Positions 8,562 through 16,272 of a stretch of 64,000 nt of DNA are shown here, in pieces. A program made the translations under genes and the position numbers. Positions within the stretch are counted from its first letter, which is position 1; each line of letters starts with the position of its first letter. Origin of the DNA: Agromyces sp. CF514 (GTDB lineage: Bacteria; Actinomycetota; Actinomycetes; Actinomycetales; Microbacteriaceae). Location of the stretch: contig NZ_FOZD01000002.1 in NCBI RefSeq assembly GCF_900113185.1, positions 1-64,000 of the forward strand, read 5' to 3'. The notes below the pieces were generated by a model. The model was not told the origin of the DNA, ran no database searches, and saw nothing but the letters and a program-made list of their open reading frames with translations.

Positions 8562-8974
8562 GGCGTGGCTCCTCTGGGAAGTTCGATCGTGACGACGGTG
8601 GCCTTCGCGCTCGCCGCGGCGAGCACTCCGGGTTCGAGTCCGAGTTCGTCGGCGGCCTCGCGGCTCATGAGCGAGACGACTCGGAAGGGTCCGGCCTGCA
8701 GTTCGACCTGGGCCATGACGCCGTCGCGCTGCACCGCCGTGACGAGGCCGATGAAGTGGTTGCGAGCCGAGGTGCGAGCAAGGGGGAACGCCTCGGCGAG
8801 TGCGTTGCCGCCGCCGTGCTCGGTCATGAGCCCGACCAGCTCCGTACCCTCGACGACCTGCATGCCGTTCGCGCCGCGTTCGAGGGCGATGCGGCCCTGG
8901 TCGGCCCAGCGGCGCACGGTGTCATCGCTCACGCCCAAGAGTGCGGCCGCTTCGCTGATGCGGAACTGCGTCAT
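8558..8974 (-). CDS. HTH-TOBE molybdate-responsive regulator
   Basis: 138 aa. The N-terminal ~55 residues are an excisionase/MerR-type helix-turn-helix (FRISEAAALLGVSDDTVRRW); residues ~65-135 are a single Mop/TOBE domain (ARNHFIGLVTAVQRDGVMAQ onward), which binds molybdate in ModE and ModC. It therefore looks like a short stand-in for ModE that senses molybdate and controls modABC, which follows with a 4-nt overlap. GGGAGG stands 6 nt before the ATG. An inverted repeat in the divergent promoter region (8987-9021) is its likely operator. Confidence 0.85.
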   Translation of the reverse strand: MTQFRISEAAALLGVSDDTVRRWADQGRIALERGANGMQVVEGTELVGLMTEHGGGNALAEAFPLARTSARNHFIGLVTAVQRDGVMAQVELQAGPFRVVSLMSREAADELGLEPGVLAAASAKATVVTIELPRGATP

Positions 8975-8986
8975 GATTCCTCCCGT

Positions 8987-9021
8987 ATTCGCGGAACTCT
9001 CACGCTAGTGCATCCGCGAAT
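8987..9021. promoter_or_regulatory. Inverted repeat, probable operator of the molybdate regulator
   Basis: Perfect 9-bp arms ATTCGCGGA (8987-8995) and TCCGCGAAT (9013-9021), 17 bp apart. The repeat begins 12 bp upstream of the regulator start codon and faces the moeA transcript on the other side, so it could control both directions. No such repeat was noticed at the other molybdenum genes. Confidence 0.6.
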
Positions 9022-9106
9022 CCACCACGTGACGGGCCGGGCGGGCGATGGGCGGTTGATGGGCGGGCCTCGGTCTGGCTTGTGACGGGCCTGCGAGAAT
9101 CGAGGC

Positions 9107-9163
9107 ATGACCTGCATGCGCGCCGCCCGAGTCGAAGGCCGTCCGATCGAGGTGCGGCCGTGA
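9107..9163 (+). CDS. Possible 18-codon leader peptide in front of moeA
   Basis: A small frame starts at ATG 9107 and encodes MTCMRAARVEGRPIEVRP. It ends with a TGA that overlaps the GTG start of moeA (GTGA), as in translational coupling. GAGAAT lies six bases before the ATG, like the leaderless promoters of the window. The peptide resembles the first strand of zinc alcohol dehydrogenases (MRA.R..G.P.EVR), so it may be the remnant of such a gene instead of a regulatory leader. No homology was tested. Confidence 0.35.
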   Translation: MTCMRAARVEGRPIEVRP

Positions 9164-10398
9164 GCGCGCGCGTCAGCGTCGAGGAGCACGCCGCGTTCGT
9201 GCGCTCGTTGCTCTCCGGGCTCGGCGCCAGGCCGACCGAACGGGTCGCCGTCGCCGGAGCGCTCGGCCGGATCACCGCCTCGCCCGTCGAGTCGCCCCTC
9301 GCCCTGCCCCCGTTCCGCAACGCGCAGATGGACGGCTTCGCCGTGCGGGCGGCGGATGTCGCGGGCGCGGCAGAGGCGCCGGTGGTGCTGCCGATCTCGG
9401 GGGAGGTGGCCGCGGCGCCCGGCCTTCCTTCGCCGCTCGCGCCCGGCACGGCCGTGCGGATCATGACGGGCGCGCAGGTGCCCGACGGCGCCGACGCCGT
9501 CGTACCGGTCGAGGACACCGAGCCGGTTCCCGACGCGGGTGGTGCTGGCGGCGCCTCCGATGCCTCCGGCGCCGTTCGCATCCGCGTGCCGCGCGCCGCG
9601 GGCGAGTACGTGCGGGAGGTCGGCTCCGACCTCGCTGCGGGCGACGACGTGCTGCCGCCGGGCCTCAGGCTCGGCTCCCGCCACCTCGCCGCCGCCGCGG
9701 CATCCGGGCTCACCGAGCTGCTCGTCCGCGAGCGCGTGCGCGTGGCCGTGGTCAGCACCGGCAGCGAGCTCGTCGCCCCGGGCTCGGCGCTCGGTGCCGG
9801 CGAGATCCCCGACGCGAACGGCGTCGCGCTCGCCGCCGCCGTGCACGCCGCAGGTGCGGTCGTCGTCTTCGAGGCACGCGTGCGCGACGACGTCGAGCAG
9901 CTGCGCGCCGAGCTCGACGCGGCGCGCGAGGCCGGCGCAGAGCTCGTGCTCACGAGCGGGGGCATCTCGAAGGGCGCCTACGAGGTCGTACGCGAGCTGC
10001 TCGAGCCGCTCGGCGCCTGGGTCGGCGCGGTCGCCATGCAGCCGGGCGGTCCGCAGGCCGCGGCCGCCTACCGGGGCATACCCGTGATCGGGTTCCCGGG
10101 CAATCCGGTGAGTGCGCAGCTCTCGTTCGAGCTCTTCGTCGCCCCGACGCTGCGGGCGATCGCCGGGTTGCCCGCGGCATCCGTCGGCTCCCTCGAGCTC
10201 GCCGAGCCGCTCGCCTCGATAGCCGGGCGCCGACAGTACCTGCGCGGGCGACGCGACGGCGAAGGTCGGGCGGTGCTCGTCGGCGGGCCCGGGTCGCATC
10301 TCGTGGCCGGCCTCGCGGCATCCGACCTGCTGATCGTCGTTCCCGAAGACGTGACCGCGCTCGCCGCCGGAGACGCCGTGGAGACCATCGCGCTCTGA
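9160..10398 (+). CDS. moeA: Molybdopterin molybdenumtransferase MoeA (copy 1)
   Basis: 412 aa. MoeA inserts molybdate into adenylylated molybdopterin. Family motifs in order: LPPFRNAQMDGFAVRAADV, IMTGAQVPDGADAVVPVE, VVSTGSELVAPG, DANGVAL, LTSGGISKGAYE and GFPGNPVSAQL. The GTG at 9160 is chosen because GAGG precedes it by about 7 nt and homology begins just after it; upstream in-frame starts lie in non-conserved sequence. It diverges from the mod operon. A second moeA is at 19734-21065. Confidence 0.93.
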   Translation: MSARVSVEEHAAFVRSLLSGLGARPTERVAVAGALGRITASPVESPLALPPFRNAQMDGFAVRAADVAGAAEAPVVLPISGEVAAAPGLPSPLAPGTAVRIMTGAQVPDGADAVVPVEDTEPVPDAGGAGGASDASGAVRIRVPRAAGEYVREVGSDLAAGDDVLPPGLRLGSRHLAAAAASGLTELLVRERVRVAVVSTGSELVAPGSALGAGEIPDANGVALAAAVHAAGAVVVFEARVRDDVEQLRAELDAAREAGAELVLTSGGISKGAYEVVRELLEPLGAWVGAVAMQPGGPQAAAAYRGIPVIGFPGNPVSAQLSFELFVAPTLRAIAGLPAASVGSLELAEPLASIAGRRQYLRGRRDGEGRAVLVGGPGSHLVAGLAASDLLIVVPEDVTALAAGDAVETIAL

Positions 10399-10449
10399 GC
10401 GAGTCCGTCGGGGGTCCGCAGGACCGCGCGGCGCTCGACGAGAGGGACG

Positions 10450-11181
10450 CTACTCCTCCTCTTCGTCGCCGTCTTCCTCGTCGACCTCTTCTTGGTCGTC
10501 TTCGTCCTCGTCTTCGTCGTCTGCGGACGCCGCCGCCGGCCCGTCGATGAGCAGCTCGGCGACCAAGGCGAGCTCGGAGCTCGTCTTGCTGGTGATGCCG
10601 GCGTCGTTCTCGTTCGCGAGCGCCGCGCGCACGGCGCTGCCCTCCCAGACGAGCAGCATGACGCGTGCGGCATCGAGTTCTGGCATGCGGAAGGTGATGC
10701 CCTTCGCCCGACCGATGTCGGTGATGATCTGCGCGACGCTGCGCTGCATCTCGAGCTCCTGCTCGAGGTAGGCCCTGGCCATCTGCGGGTTGCGCAGTGC
10801 GTGGATGCGGATCTCGCTCATGAGCAGCACGCCCAGCCGGTCGTCGGCCGAGACCTCGAGCACCTGGTCGAGGATGTCGAAGACGTCGGCGTGCGTCGCA
10901 GTGAAGGCGCCCTCGCACTCGAGCTCGGCGACCCGCTCGGTGACGGCTGCGACCCGACCCTGCGTGACGCGCCCCGCGAGCTCGAGGAACAGCTCGTCCT
11001 TCGACTCGAAGTTCGAGTAGAAGGCGCCGCGCGTGAAGCCCGCGCGGTCGCAGACGGCCTCGACGGATGCCGCGGCGAGCCCGACCTCGGCGAAGACCTG
11101 CGCCGCGGCGTCGAGGAGCTTGCGCCGGGTGTTCTCGCGGCTGCGCGTCGCCGTCGCGGCCGGTTCGGTCGTGCTCGTCAT
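10450..11181 (-). CDS. TetR-family repressor with an acidic tail
   Basis: 243 aa from the ATG at 11181 (a GTG six codons upstream is possible, but GGGGG precedes the ATG). The N-terminal HTH is clear: RRKLLDAAAQVFAEVGLAAA then GFTRGAFYSNFESKDELF. The ligand domain follows. The last ~25 residues are almost all Asp and Glu, unusual for TetR proteins. It diverges from the MMPL/YhgE exporter genes, and two palindromes lie between them (11237-11269), so it should repress that operon and itself until an inducer binds. Confidence 0.9.
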   Translation of the reverse strand: MTSTTEPAATATRSRENTRRKLLDAAAQVFAEVGLAAASVEAVCDRAGFTRGAFYSNFESKDELFLELAGRVTQGRVAAVTERVAELECEGAFTATHADVFDILDQVLEVSADDRLGVLLMSEIRIHALRNPQMARAYLEQELEMQRSVAQIITDIGRAKGITFRMPELDAARVMLLVWEGSAVRAALANENDAGITSKTSSELALVAELLIDGPAAASADDEDEDEDDQEEVDEEDGDEEEE

Positions 11182-11236
11182 GCAAACCCCCGTTTTCACA
11201 TGAAGGCCACAGGTTTGCGAGCCCTCATCCCTCTAC

Positions 11237-11269
11237 GATACAACTATGTATCGGATACAGCGCTGTATC
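11237..11269. promoter_or_regulatory. Tandem TetR operators
   Basis: Two sites of the form GATACA-N4-TGTATC: 11237-11252 (spacer ACTA) and 11254-11269 (spacer GCGC; this one is a perfect 16-bp palindrome). Their centres are 17 bp apart, so two dimers could bind on nearly the same DNA face or fully cover the promoter. They sit 35 bp before the MMPL gene start and 56 bp from the repressor start. Confidence 0.85.
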
Positions 11270-11303
11270 GAACTGTCCTGACATCCGGCTCGGAGGCGCT
11301 GCA

Positions 11304-14168
11304 ATGTCCACTCTCCTCTATTCGCTCGGCCGCTGGTCGTACCGCCATCCGTGGCGCGTGCTCGTCTCGTGGCTGCTGCTGCTCGTCATCGCGGGCGGCG
11401 CCTTCGCGATGTTCGGAAAAGGCACGAGCAACAGCTTCTCGATCCCCGGTACCGAGGCGCAGGCCGGTCTCGAGCAGCTGAACCGGTCGTTCCCCCAGGC
11501 GAGCGGCACGAGCGCCCAGTTCATCGTCGTCGCAGCCGACGGCGACAGCATCGAGAACGCCCCGTACACGACCGAGATCGAGCAGACCATCGGCGACATC
11601 GAGGGCCTCGACGGCGTGCTCGCCGTGACCGACCCTTACGACGAGATGGTCACGGGCCTCGTCTCCGACGACGAGACCGCCGCCCTCGTGCGCCTGCAGT
11701 TCGACGGCGAGGCGACCGACGTGCCCGAGTCGACGAAGGAGCAGTTGCACGAGATCACCGACGAGCTCGGCGCGGCCCTGCCCGAGAGCTCGCAGGTCGC
11801 GCTCGGCGGCGACCTGTTCGCCGTTTCGGTGCCCGGCATCACCCTCACCGAGGGCGTCGGCGTGCTCATCGCCCTGTTCGTGCTGATCGTCGTGTTCCGG
11901 TCGTTCGCCGTGGGCGCACTGCCCCTCGCGTCCGCCGTGATCGGCGTCGGCCTCTCGCTCTCGCTCATCATGCTGTCGACCGCGTTCGCGTCGATCTCGT
12001 CGACGACCCCGCTGCTCGCGCTCATGCTCGGCCTCGCGGTCGGCATCGACTACGCGCTGTTCATCATGGCGCGACATCAAGACCAGGTGAGAGCGGGCGA
12101 AGACCCCGAGGAGTCCGCCGCACGCGCGACCGGCACCGCCGGCTCGGCCGTCGTGTTCGCCGGCATCACCGTGCTCATCGCGCTCATCGGCCTCGGCTTC
12201 GCGAACATCCCCTTCCTCACGGTCATGGGCATCGCGGCCGCGGTCGCGGTCGCCATCGCCGTGCTCGTCGCCATCACGCTGACCCCAGCGTTCCTCGGAT
12301 TCGCGAAGGGGCGCGTCGTCGGCTGGAGGCGCCGCGAGCCCCGTGGGCGTCGGCGTGCGAGGCAGCAGCGTGCGGATGCCGCGCGCGGGCGCCCGTCGGT
12401 CGACGGCGAGCCCGCGGCATCCGACGACCAGACCGAGGTCGTCGCCCGGCGCGGCTTCGCGACGCGCTGGGTCGGACTCGTGACCCGGCACCCCGTCGTC
12501 ACGACCGTCGCGATCGTGCTCGGCCTCGGCATCGTGGCGATCCCGGCCGGCAGCCTCGCGCTCGCGCTGCCGAACGCCGGCATGCTGCCGAAGGACGACC
12601 CCGCGCGCGTCTCGTACGACCTCGTCGCCGAGCACTTCGGTCCGGGCTTCAACGGCCCGCTCGTGCTCACCGGCACGATCGTGACCTCGACCGACCCGCT
12701 CGGCCTCATGGAGGACCTCGGCGACGAGATCGCGACCCTTCCCGGTGTCGAGACCGTCGCCCTCGCGACGCCGAACGAGACCGCCGACACGGGCATCGTG
12801 CAGGTCATTCCCACGACCGCCCCCGACGACCCGGCCACGGCCGACCTCGTGCGCGAGCTCCGCGGGCTGCACGACCACTTCCTCGACGAGTACGGCATCG
12901 ACCTGAAGGTCACCGGCTTCACGGCCGTCGCGATCGACATCTCCGATCGACTCGGCGCCGCGCTCGTGCCGTTCGGCGTCTTCGTCGTCGGCCTGTCGCT
13001 GATCCTGCTGGCGATCGTGTTCCGCTCGATCTGGGTGCCCATCACCGCCGCCGCGGGATACCTGCTCTCGGTCGTGGCCGCCTTCGGCGTCGTCGCCGCG
13101 GTCTTCGAGTGGGGCTGGGGCGCCGATCTCCTGCACGTCACGAAGGTCGGACCCATCATCAGCTTCATGCCGATCGTCGCGATGGGCGTGCTCTTCGGGC
13201 TCGCGATGGACTACCAGGTGTTCCTCGTCAGCCGCATGCGCGAGGACTACGTGCACGCACGTCGCGCCCTCGACGGCCACTCCAGCCGCCAGCCGCGCGA
13301 CATCGCGCTCGGCGCCGTGCGCTCGGGCTTCACGGCCTCGGCGCGGGTCGTCACGGCCGCGGCGATCATCATGTTCGCGGTCTTCGCCGCGTTCGTGCCC
13401 GAGGGTGACTCGTCGCTCAAGCCCATCGCCCTCGGCCTCGCCGTCGGCATCGCGATCGACGCGTTCATCGTGCGCATGACGCTCGTGCCCGCCGTCATGG
13501 CGCTGCTCGGCGACAAGGCCTGGTGGTTGCCCAAGTGGCTCGACCGCCTGCTGCCGCACTTCGACATCGAGGGCGAGGCTGTCGAACGCGAACGGGCGCT
13601 CGCCGACTGGCCCGAACCCGACACGACCGCGGCGGTCGTGGCATCCGATCTCTCGCTCGTCGAGCGCGACGTCACCGTCTTCGAGCGCGTGAGCCTGCGC
13701 GTCGAGCCGGGCGGAGCGCTCGTCGTCAGGGGACCGGACGAGATCGCCGCTCGCGCACTGCTGCTCGCGCTCGCCGGCCGCATCGACACCACCGGCGGAC
13801 GCCTGCGGGTCGCCGGGCACCTGCTGCCGGGGCGTTCGGCATGGGTGCGCGGGCACGTGGGCGTCGCGCTGCTCGCCGAGGCCGACGATCCGGTCGTCGA
13901 GCTGCGCAAGGCCCTGCGCGGCCGTACCGGCATCGTCGTCGTCGACGGCGTCGACCACATCACCGACCCCGCGACCCGCGACCGACTCGCCGCCCTGCTC
14001 TGGGACGCCTCACTGGAGGCATCCGTCACCGTCGTGATCTCGGCGCTCGACGCCGAGGGTGCCCGTGGCCTGCTCGCCGCAGCCGGCCATCCCGACGCCC
14101 CCACCATCGAACTCGCCGCGCCGGTCGCGGCGGTGCCCGCACTCTCCACCACCGAGGTGAACGCATGA
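11304..14168 (+). CDS. MMPL/RND-type exporter fused to a degenerate ABC-ATPase-like domain
   Basis: 954 aa from ATG 11304 (CGGAGG 7 nt upstream). Residues ~1-750 are an MMPL transporter with two repeats of one plus five membrane segments; the proton-relay type motifs GLAVGIDYALFIMARHQ and GVLFGLAMDYQVFLVSRMRE are present, each with the Asp-Tyr pair. Such pumps export lipids, pigments or drugs. The C-terminal ~200 residues resemble an ABC ATPase in outline (SLRVEPGGALVVRGPDEIAA for the Walker A region, IVVVDGVDHITDPATRDRLA for Walker B) but lack the GxxGxGKS/T loop, so the domain cannot bind ATP normally. Stop overlaps the next gene by 4 nt. Confidence 0.88.
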   Translation: MSTLLYSLGRWSYRHPWRVLVSWLLLLVIAGGAFAMFGKGTSNSFSIPGTEAQAGLEQLNRSFPQASGTSAQFIVVAADGDSIENAPYTTEIEQTIGDIEGLDGVLAVTDPYDEMVTGLVSDDETAALVRLQFDGEATDVPESTKEQLHEITDELGAALPESSQVALGGDLFAVSVPGITLTEGVGVLIALFVLIVVFRSFAVGALPLASAVIGVGLSLSLIMLSTAFASISSTTPLLALMLGLAVGIDYALFIMARHQDQVRAGEDPEESAARATGTAGSAVVFAGITVLIALIGLGFANIPFLTVMGIAAAVAVAIAVLVAITLTPAFLGFAKGRVVGWRRREPRGRRRARQQRADAARGRPSVDGEPAASDDQTEVVARRGFATRWVGLVTRHPVVTTVAIVLGLGIVAIPAGSLALALPNAGMLPKDDPARVSYDLVAEHFGPGFNGPLVLTGTIVTSTDPLGLMEDLGDEIATLPGVETVALATPNETADTGIVQVIPTTAPDDPATADLVRELRGLHDHFLDEYGIDLKVTGFTAVAIDISDRLGAALVPFGVFVVGLSLILLAIVFRSIWVPITAAAGYLLSVVAAFGVVAAVFEWGWGADLLHVTKVGPIISFMPIVAMGVLFGLAMDYQVFLVSRMREDYVHARRALDGHSSRQPRDIALGAVRSGFTASARVVTAAAIIMFAVFAAFVPEGDSSLKPIALGLAVGIAIDAFIVRMTLVPAVMALLGDKAWWLPKWLDRLLPHFDIEGEAVERERALADWPEPDTTAAVVASDLSLVERDVTVFERVSLRVEPGGALVVRGPDEIAARALLLALAGRIDTTGGRLRVAGHLLPGRSAWVRGHVGVALLAEADDPVVELRKALRGRTGIVVVDGVDHITDPATRDRLAALLWDASLEASVTVVISALDAEGARGLLAAAGHPDAPTIELAAPVAAVPALSTTEVNA

Positions 14169-16165
14169 CCCTCCCCATCGAGCGGGCGCGTACGAAGCGC
14201 CCCGTCACCTGGCTCACGATCATCGGCGTGCTCATGCTGCCCGTGGTGATCGGCGGCATCCTCGTCGCCGCTCTCTACAACCCGACCGAGCGCCTCGGCG
14301 AGCTCAACGCGGCCATCGTGAACAACGACGAGCCCGTCACGATCGACGACCAACTCGTCCCGCTCGGCCGCCAGCTCACGGCCGGCCTCGTCGAGGGCAC
14401 GGGCGACGACGACGAGAACCTCACCTGGACGATCTCGAACGCCGAAGATGCGAAGTCGGGCCTCGCCGACGGCACCTACGCCGCAGTGATCACGATCCCC
14501 GAGAACTTCTCGGCCGCCGCGACCTCGACGGCGCCCGGCGGCACGCCCGAGCGGGCGACCATCAAGGTGACCACGCCGCCCGACAGCCTCGTCGTCGACG
14601 ACGCCATCACCGCGCAGGTCGCATCGACCGCGACCTCGGTGCTCGGCGAGCAGCTCTCGACCACCTACCTCGAGAACGTGTTCGTCGGGTTCACCGACCT
14701 CGGCACGCAGCTCGGAACCGCCGCCGACGGCGCCGCGAAGCTCGCCGACGGCGCGCAGCAGGCCGCCGACGGCGCGGCCGCACTGCCCGACGGCGCCGCG
14801 AAGCTCGCGACCGGGGCGACGGACATTGCAGACGGTGCGACGCAGCTCGGCAGCGGGCTCGATGAGATCGCCGGCGGCACGTCGGCGTCGGCGGCCGGTG
14901 CGAGTGCGCTCGCCGGTGGCCTGCGTGACGCTGCGGCGAAGGTGAACAACCAGGAGCTGGTCGGGGCGGCGAAGCTGTCAGCCTCCAACGCGTCGGACGC
15001 TGCGAAGCAGACGAAGGATCTCGCGGCCGAGGTCGGGGGACTCGCGTACGCACTCGGCCCCGACGGCCTACTCGGCCAGTGCATCGCCTCGGACGCCTCG
15101 CAGGCATTCTGCGCCGAACTGGGCAAGGTCGCCGCGGCCGCCGGCGACGCCGCAGGCCATGCAGTGACGGCAGCGACGAGCGCCGGCACCGCGAGCGGCT
15201 ACGCGCAGCCCACGGCGGCCGGCATCTCGGAACTCACCACGGGGACGAGCGCAGGCCTCACCGAGGCCGCAGGCAAGACCGACGAGCTCGCGGCCGGCCT
15301 GACCCAGCTCGCCAACGGCACCACGCAGTCGGCCGACGGCGCGCGCGCCCTCGGCGACGGAGCAACTCAGCTGGGCTCGGGCGCCGACCAGCTCGCGACG
15401 GGCGCCGGAACCCTCGCGACGGGCGTGCAGTCCCTCGCCGACGGCACCGATGAGCTCGCCACGGGCCTGCGCACCGCCTCCGCGGCAGTGCCGTCGTACA
15501 CCGACTCCGAGGCGCAGAGCCTCGCCTCGGTCGTCGCCGACCCGGTGAAGGCCGACGGCACGGGCAGCTCGCTGTTCGGGGCATCCGCCATTCCGCTGCT
15601 CGCGACCCTTGCGCTCTGGTTCGGCGGACTCGCGACGTTCGTCGTGTTGCAGGCCGTGTCGCGTCGCGCGCTGACGTCGCGGGCGCCGTCGGCGATGCTC
15701 GCGCTGCGCGGGTTCGCTCCGGCCGCTGCGCTCGGCGCGCTTCAGGGCGTGCTCGTCGCGGGCGTCGTGCAGGTCGCGGCCTCGTACGACGTCGGCGAAT
15801 GGCTCGTGTTCGCATCCGTCTGCCTGGCCGCGGGCGTCGCCTTCGCGGCCGTCAACCAAGGCCTCGTGGCCGTCTTCAGCGGTGCGGGCCGCTGGATCTC
15901 GGCGCTCGTGGGCGTGCTCGCCGTCGCGACCGGCGTCGTCTCGACGGTTCCCGGGCCGCTCGCCGACCTCGCCGCGCTCATGCCGACGGCCCCCGCCTAC
16001 AACGGCATGGTCTCGGCCCTCACCTCGACGAGCGGGGTCGGTGCCGCGTTCGTCGGGCTCGCGATCTGGGCCGTGCTCTCGTTCGGCGCGACGACGATCG
16101 CGGTCGCGAGGCGGCGCACGACCTCGGTGCGCGCGCTCCTGAGCGCGGCGCCTGCGGGCGCCTGA
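14165..16165 (+). CDS. YhgE/Pip-family membrane protein
   Basis: 666 aa. YhgE/Pip proteins are ABC-2-permease-like membrane proteins with a large extracytoplasmic domain. One membrane segment near the N-terminus (WLTIIGVLMLPVVIGGILVA) is followed by a ~430-residue outer domain with many DGAxxLxxGAxxLADG-type heptad-like repeats, then five or six membrane segments at the C-terminus. These proteins often pair with MMPL pumps; here the pairing is by a 4-nt gene overlap under TetR control. Probable role: export or cell-envelope stress. Substrate unknown. Confidence 0.87.
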   Translation: MTLPIERARTKRPVTWLTIIGVLMLPVVIGGILVAALYNPTERLGELNAAIVNNDEPVTIDDQLVPLGRQLTAGLVEGTGDDDENLTWTISNAEDAKSGLADGTYAAVITIPENFSAAATSTAPGGTPERATIKVTTPPDSLVVDDAITAQVASTATSVLGEQLSTTYLENVFVGFTDLGTQLGTAADGAAKLADGAQQAADGAAALPDGAAKLATGATDIADGATQLGSGLDEIAGGTSASAAGASALAGGLRDAAAKVNNQELVGAAKLSASNASDAAKQTKDLAAEVGGLAYALGPDGLLGQCIASDASQAFCAELGKVAAAAGDAAGHAVTAATSAGTASGYAQPTAAGISELTTGTSAGLTEAAGKTDELAAGLTQLANGTTQSADGARALGDGATQLGSGADQLATGAGTLATGVQSLADGTDELATGLRTASAAVPSYTDSEAQSLASVVADPVKADGTGSSLFGASAIPLLATLALWFGGLATFVVLQAVSRRALTSRAPSAMLALRGFAPAAALGALQGVLVAGVVQVAASYDVGEWLVFASVCLAAGVAFAAVNQGLVAVFSGAGRWISALVGVLAVATGVVSTVPGPLADLAALMPTAPAYNGMVSALTSTSGVGAAFVGLAIWAVLSFGATTIAVARRRTTSVRALLSAAPAGA

Positions 16166-16193
16166 CGCCGCGGGCCCACCCGCCCGCTCGACC

Positions 16194-16231
16194 GACGGGT
16201 CGTGGACGCCATCCGGCGTTCGCGACCCGTC
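16194..16231 (+). terminator. Two-tier hairpin between the exporter operon and moaC
   Basis: Outer arms GACGGGTCG (16194-16202) and CGACCCGTC (16223-16231) pair perfectly; inside them ACGCC (16206-16210) pairs with GGCGT (16215-16219) around a 4-nt loop. No U-tract follows. It lies 28 bp after the yhgE stop and just before the moaC promoter, so termination of the exporter transcript is the simplest reading. Confidence 0.55.
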
Positions 16232-16237
16232 TCGCGG

Positions 16238-16266
16238 TTCACGCTGCGCCCGATGCTCGCTAGCGT
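16238..16266 (+). promoter_or_regulatory. Leaderless promoter of moaC-moaB
   Basis: TTCACG (16238-16243), a 17-bp spacer and TAGCGT (16261-16266) form a sigma-70-like promoter. The hexamer ends six bases before the ATG at 16273, so the transcript should begin at the start codon. The same TAGCGT and spacing precede the hutG-like gene at 4586. Confidence 0.65.
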
Positions 16267-16272
16267 GAGGGT

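Noticed and set aside
9082-9159. Upstream in-frame start for moeA copy 1
   Set aside because: The added N-terminal residues show no MoeA similarity, while GTG 9160 has a good ribosome site and the family match begins just after it.
16194-16231. Molybdenum cofactor riboswitch in front of moaC
   Set aside because: The element is a simple two-tier hairpin of 38 nt, lies upstream of a promoter that would give a leaderless mRNA, and lacks the multi-stem Moco motif.
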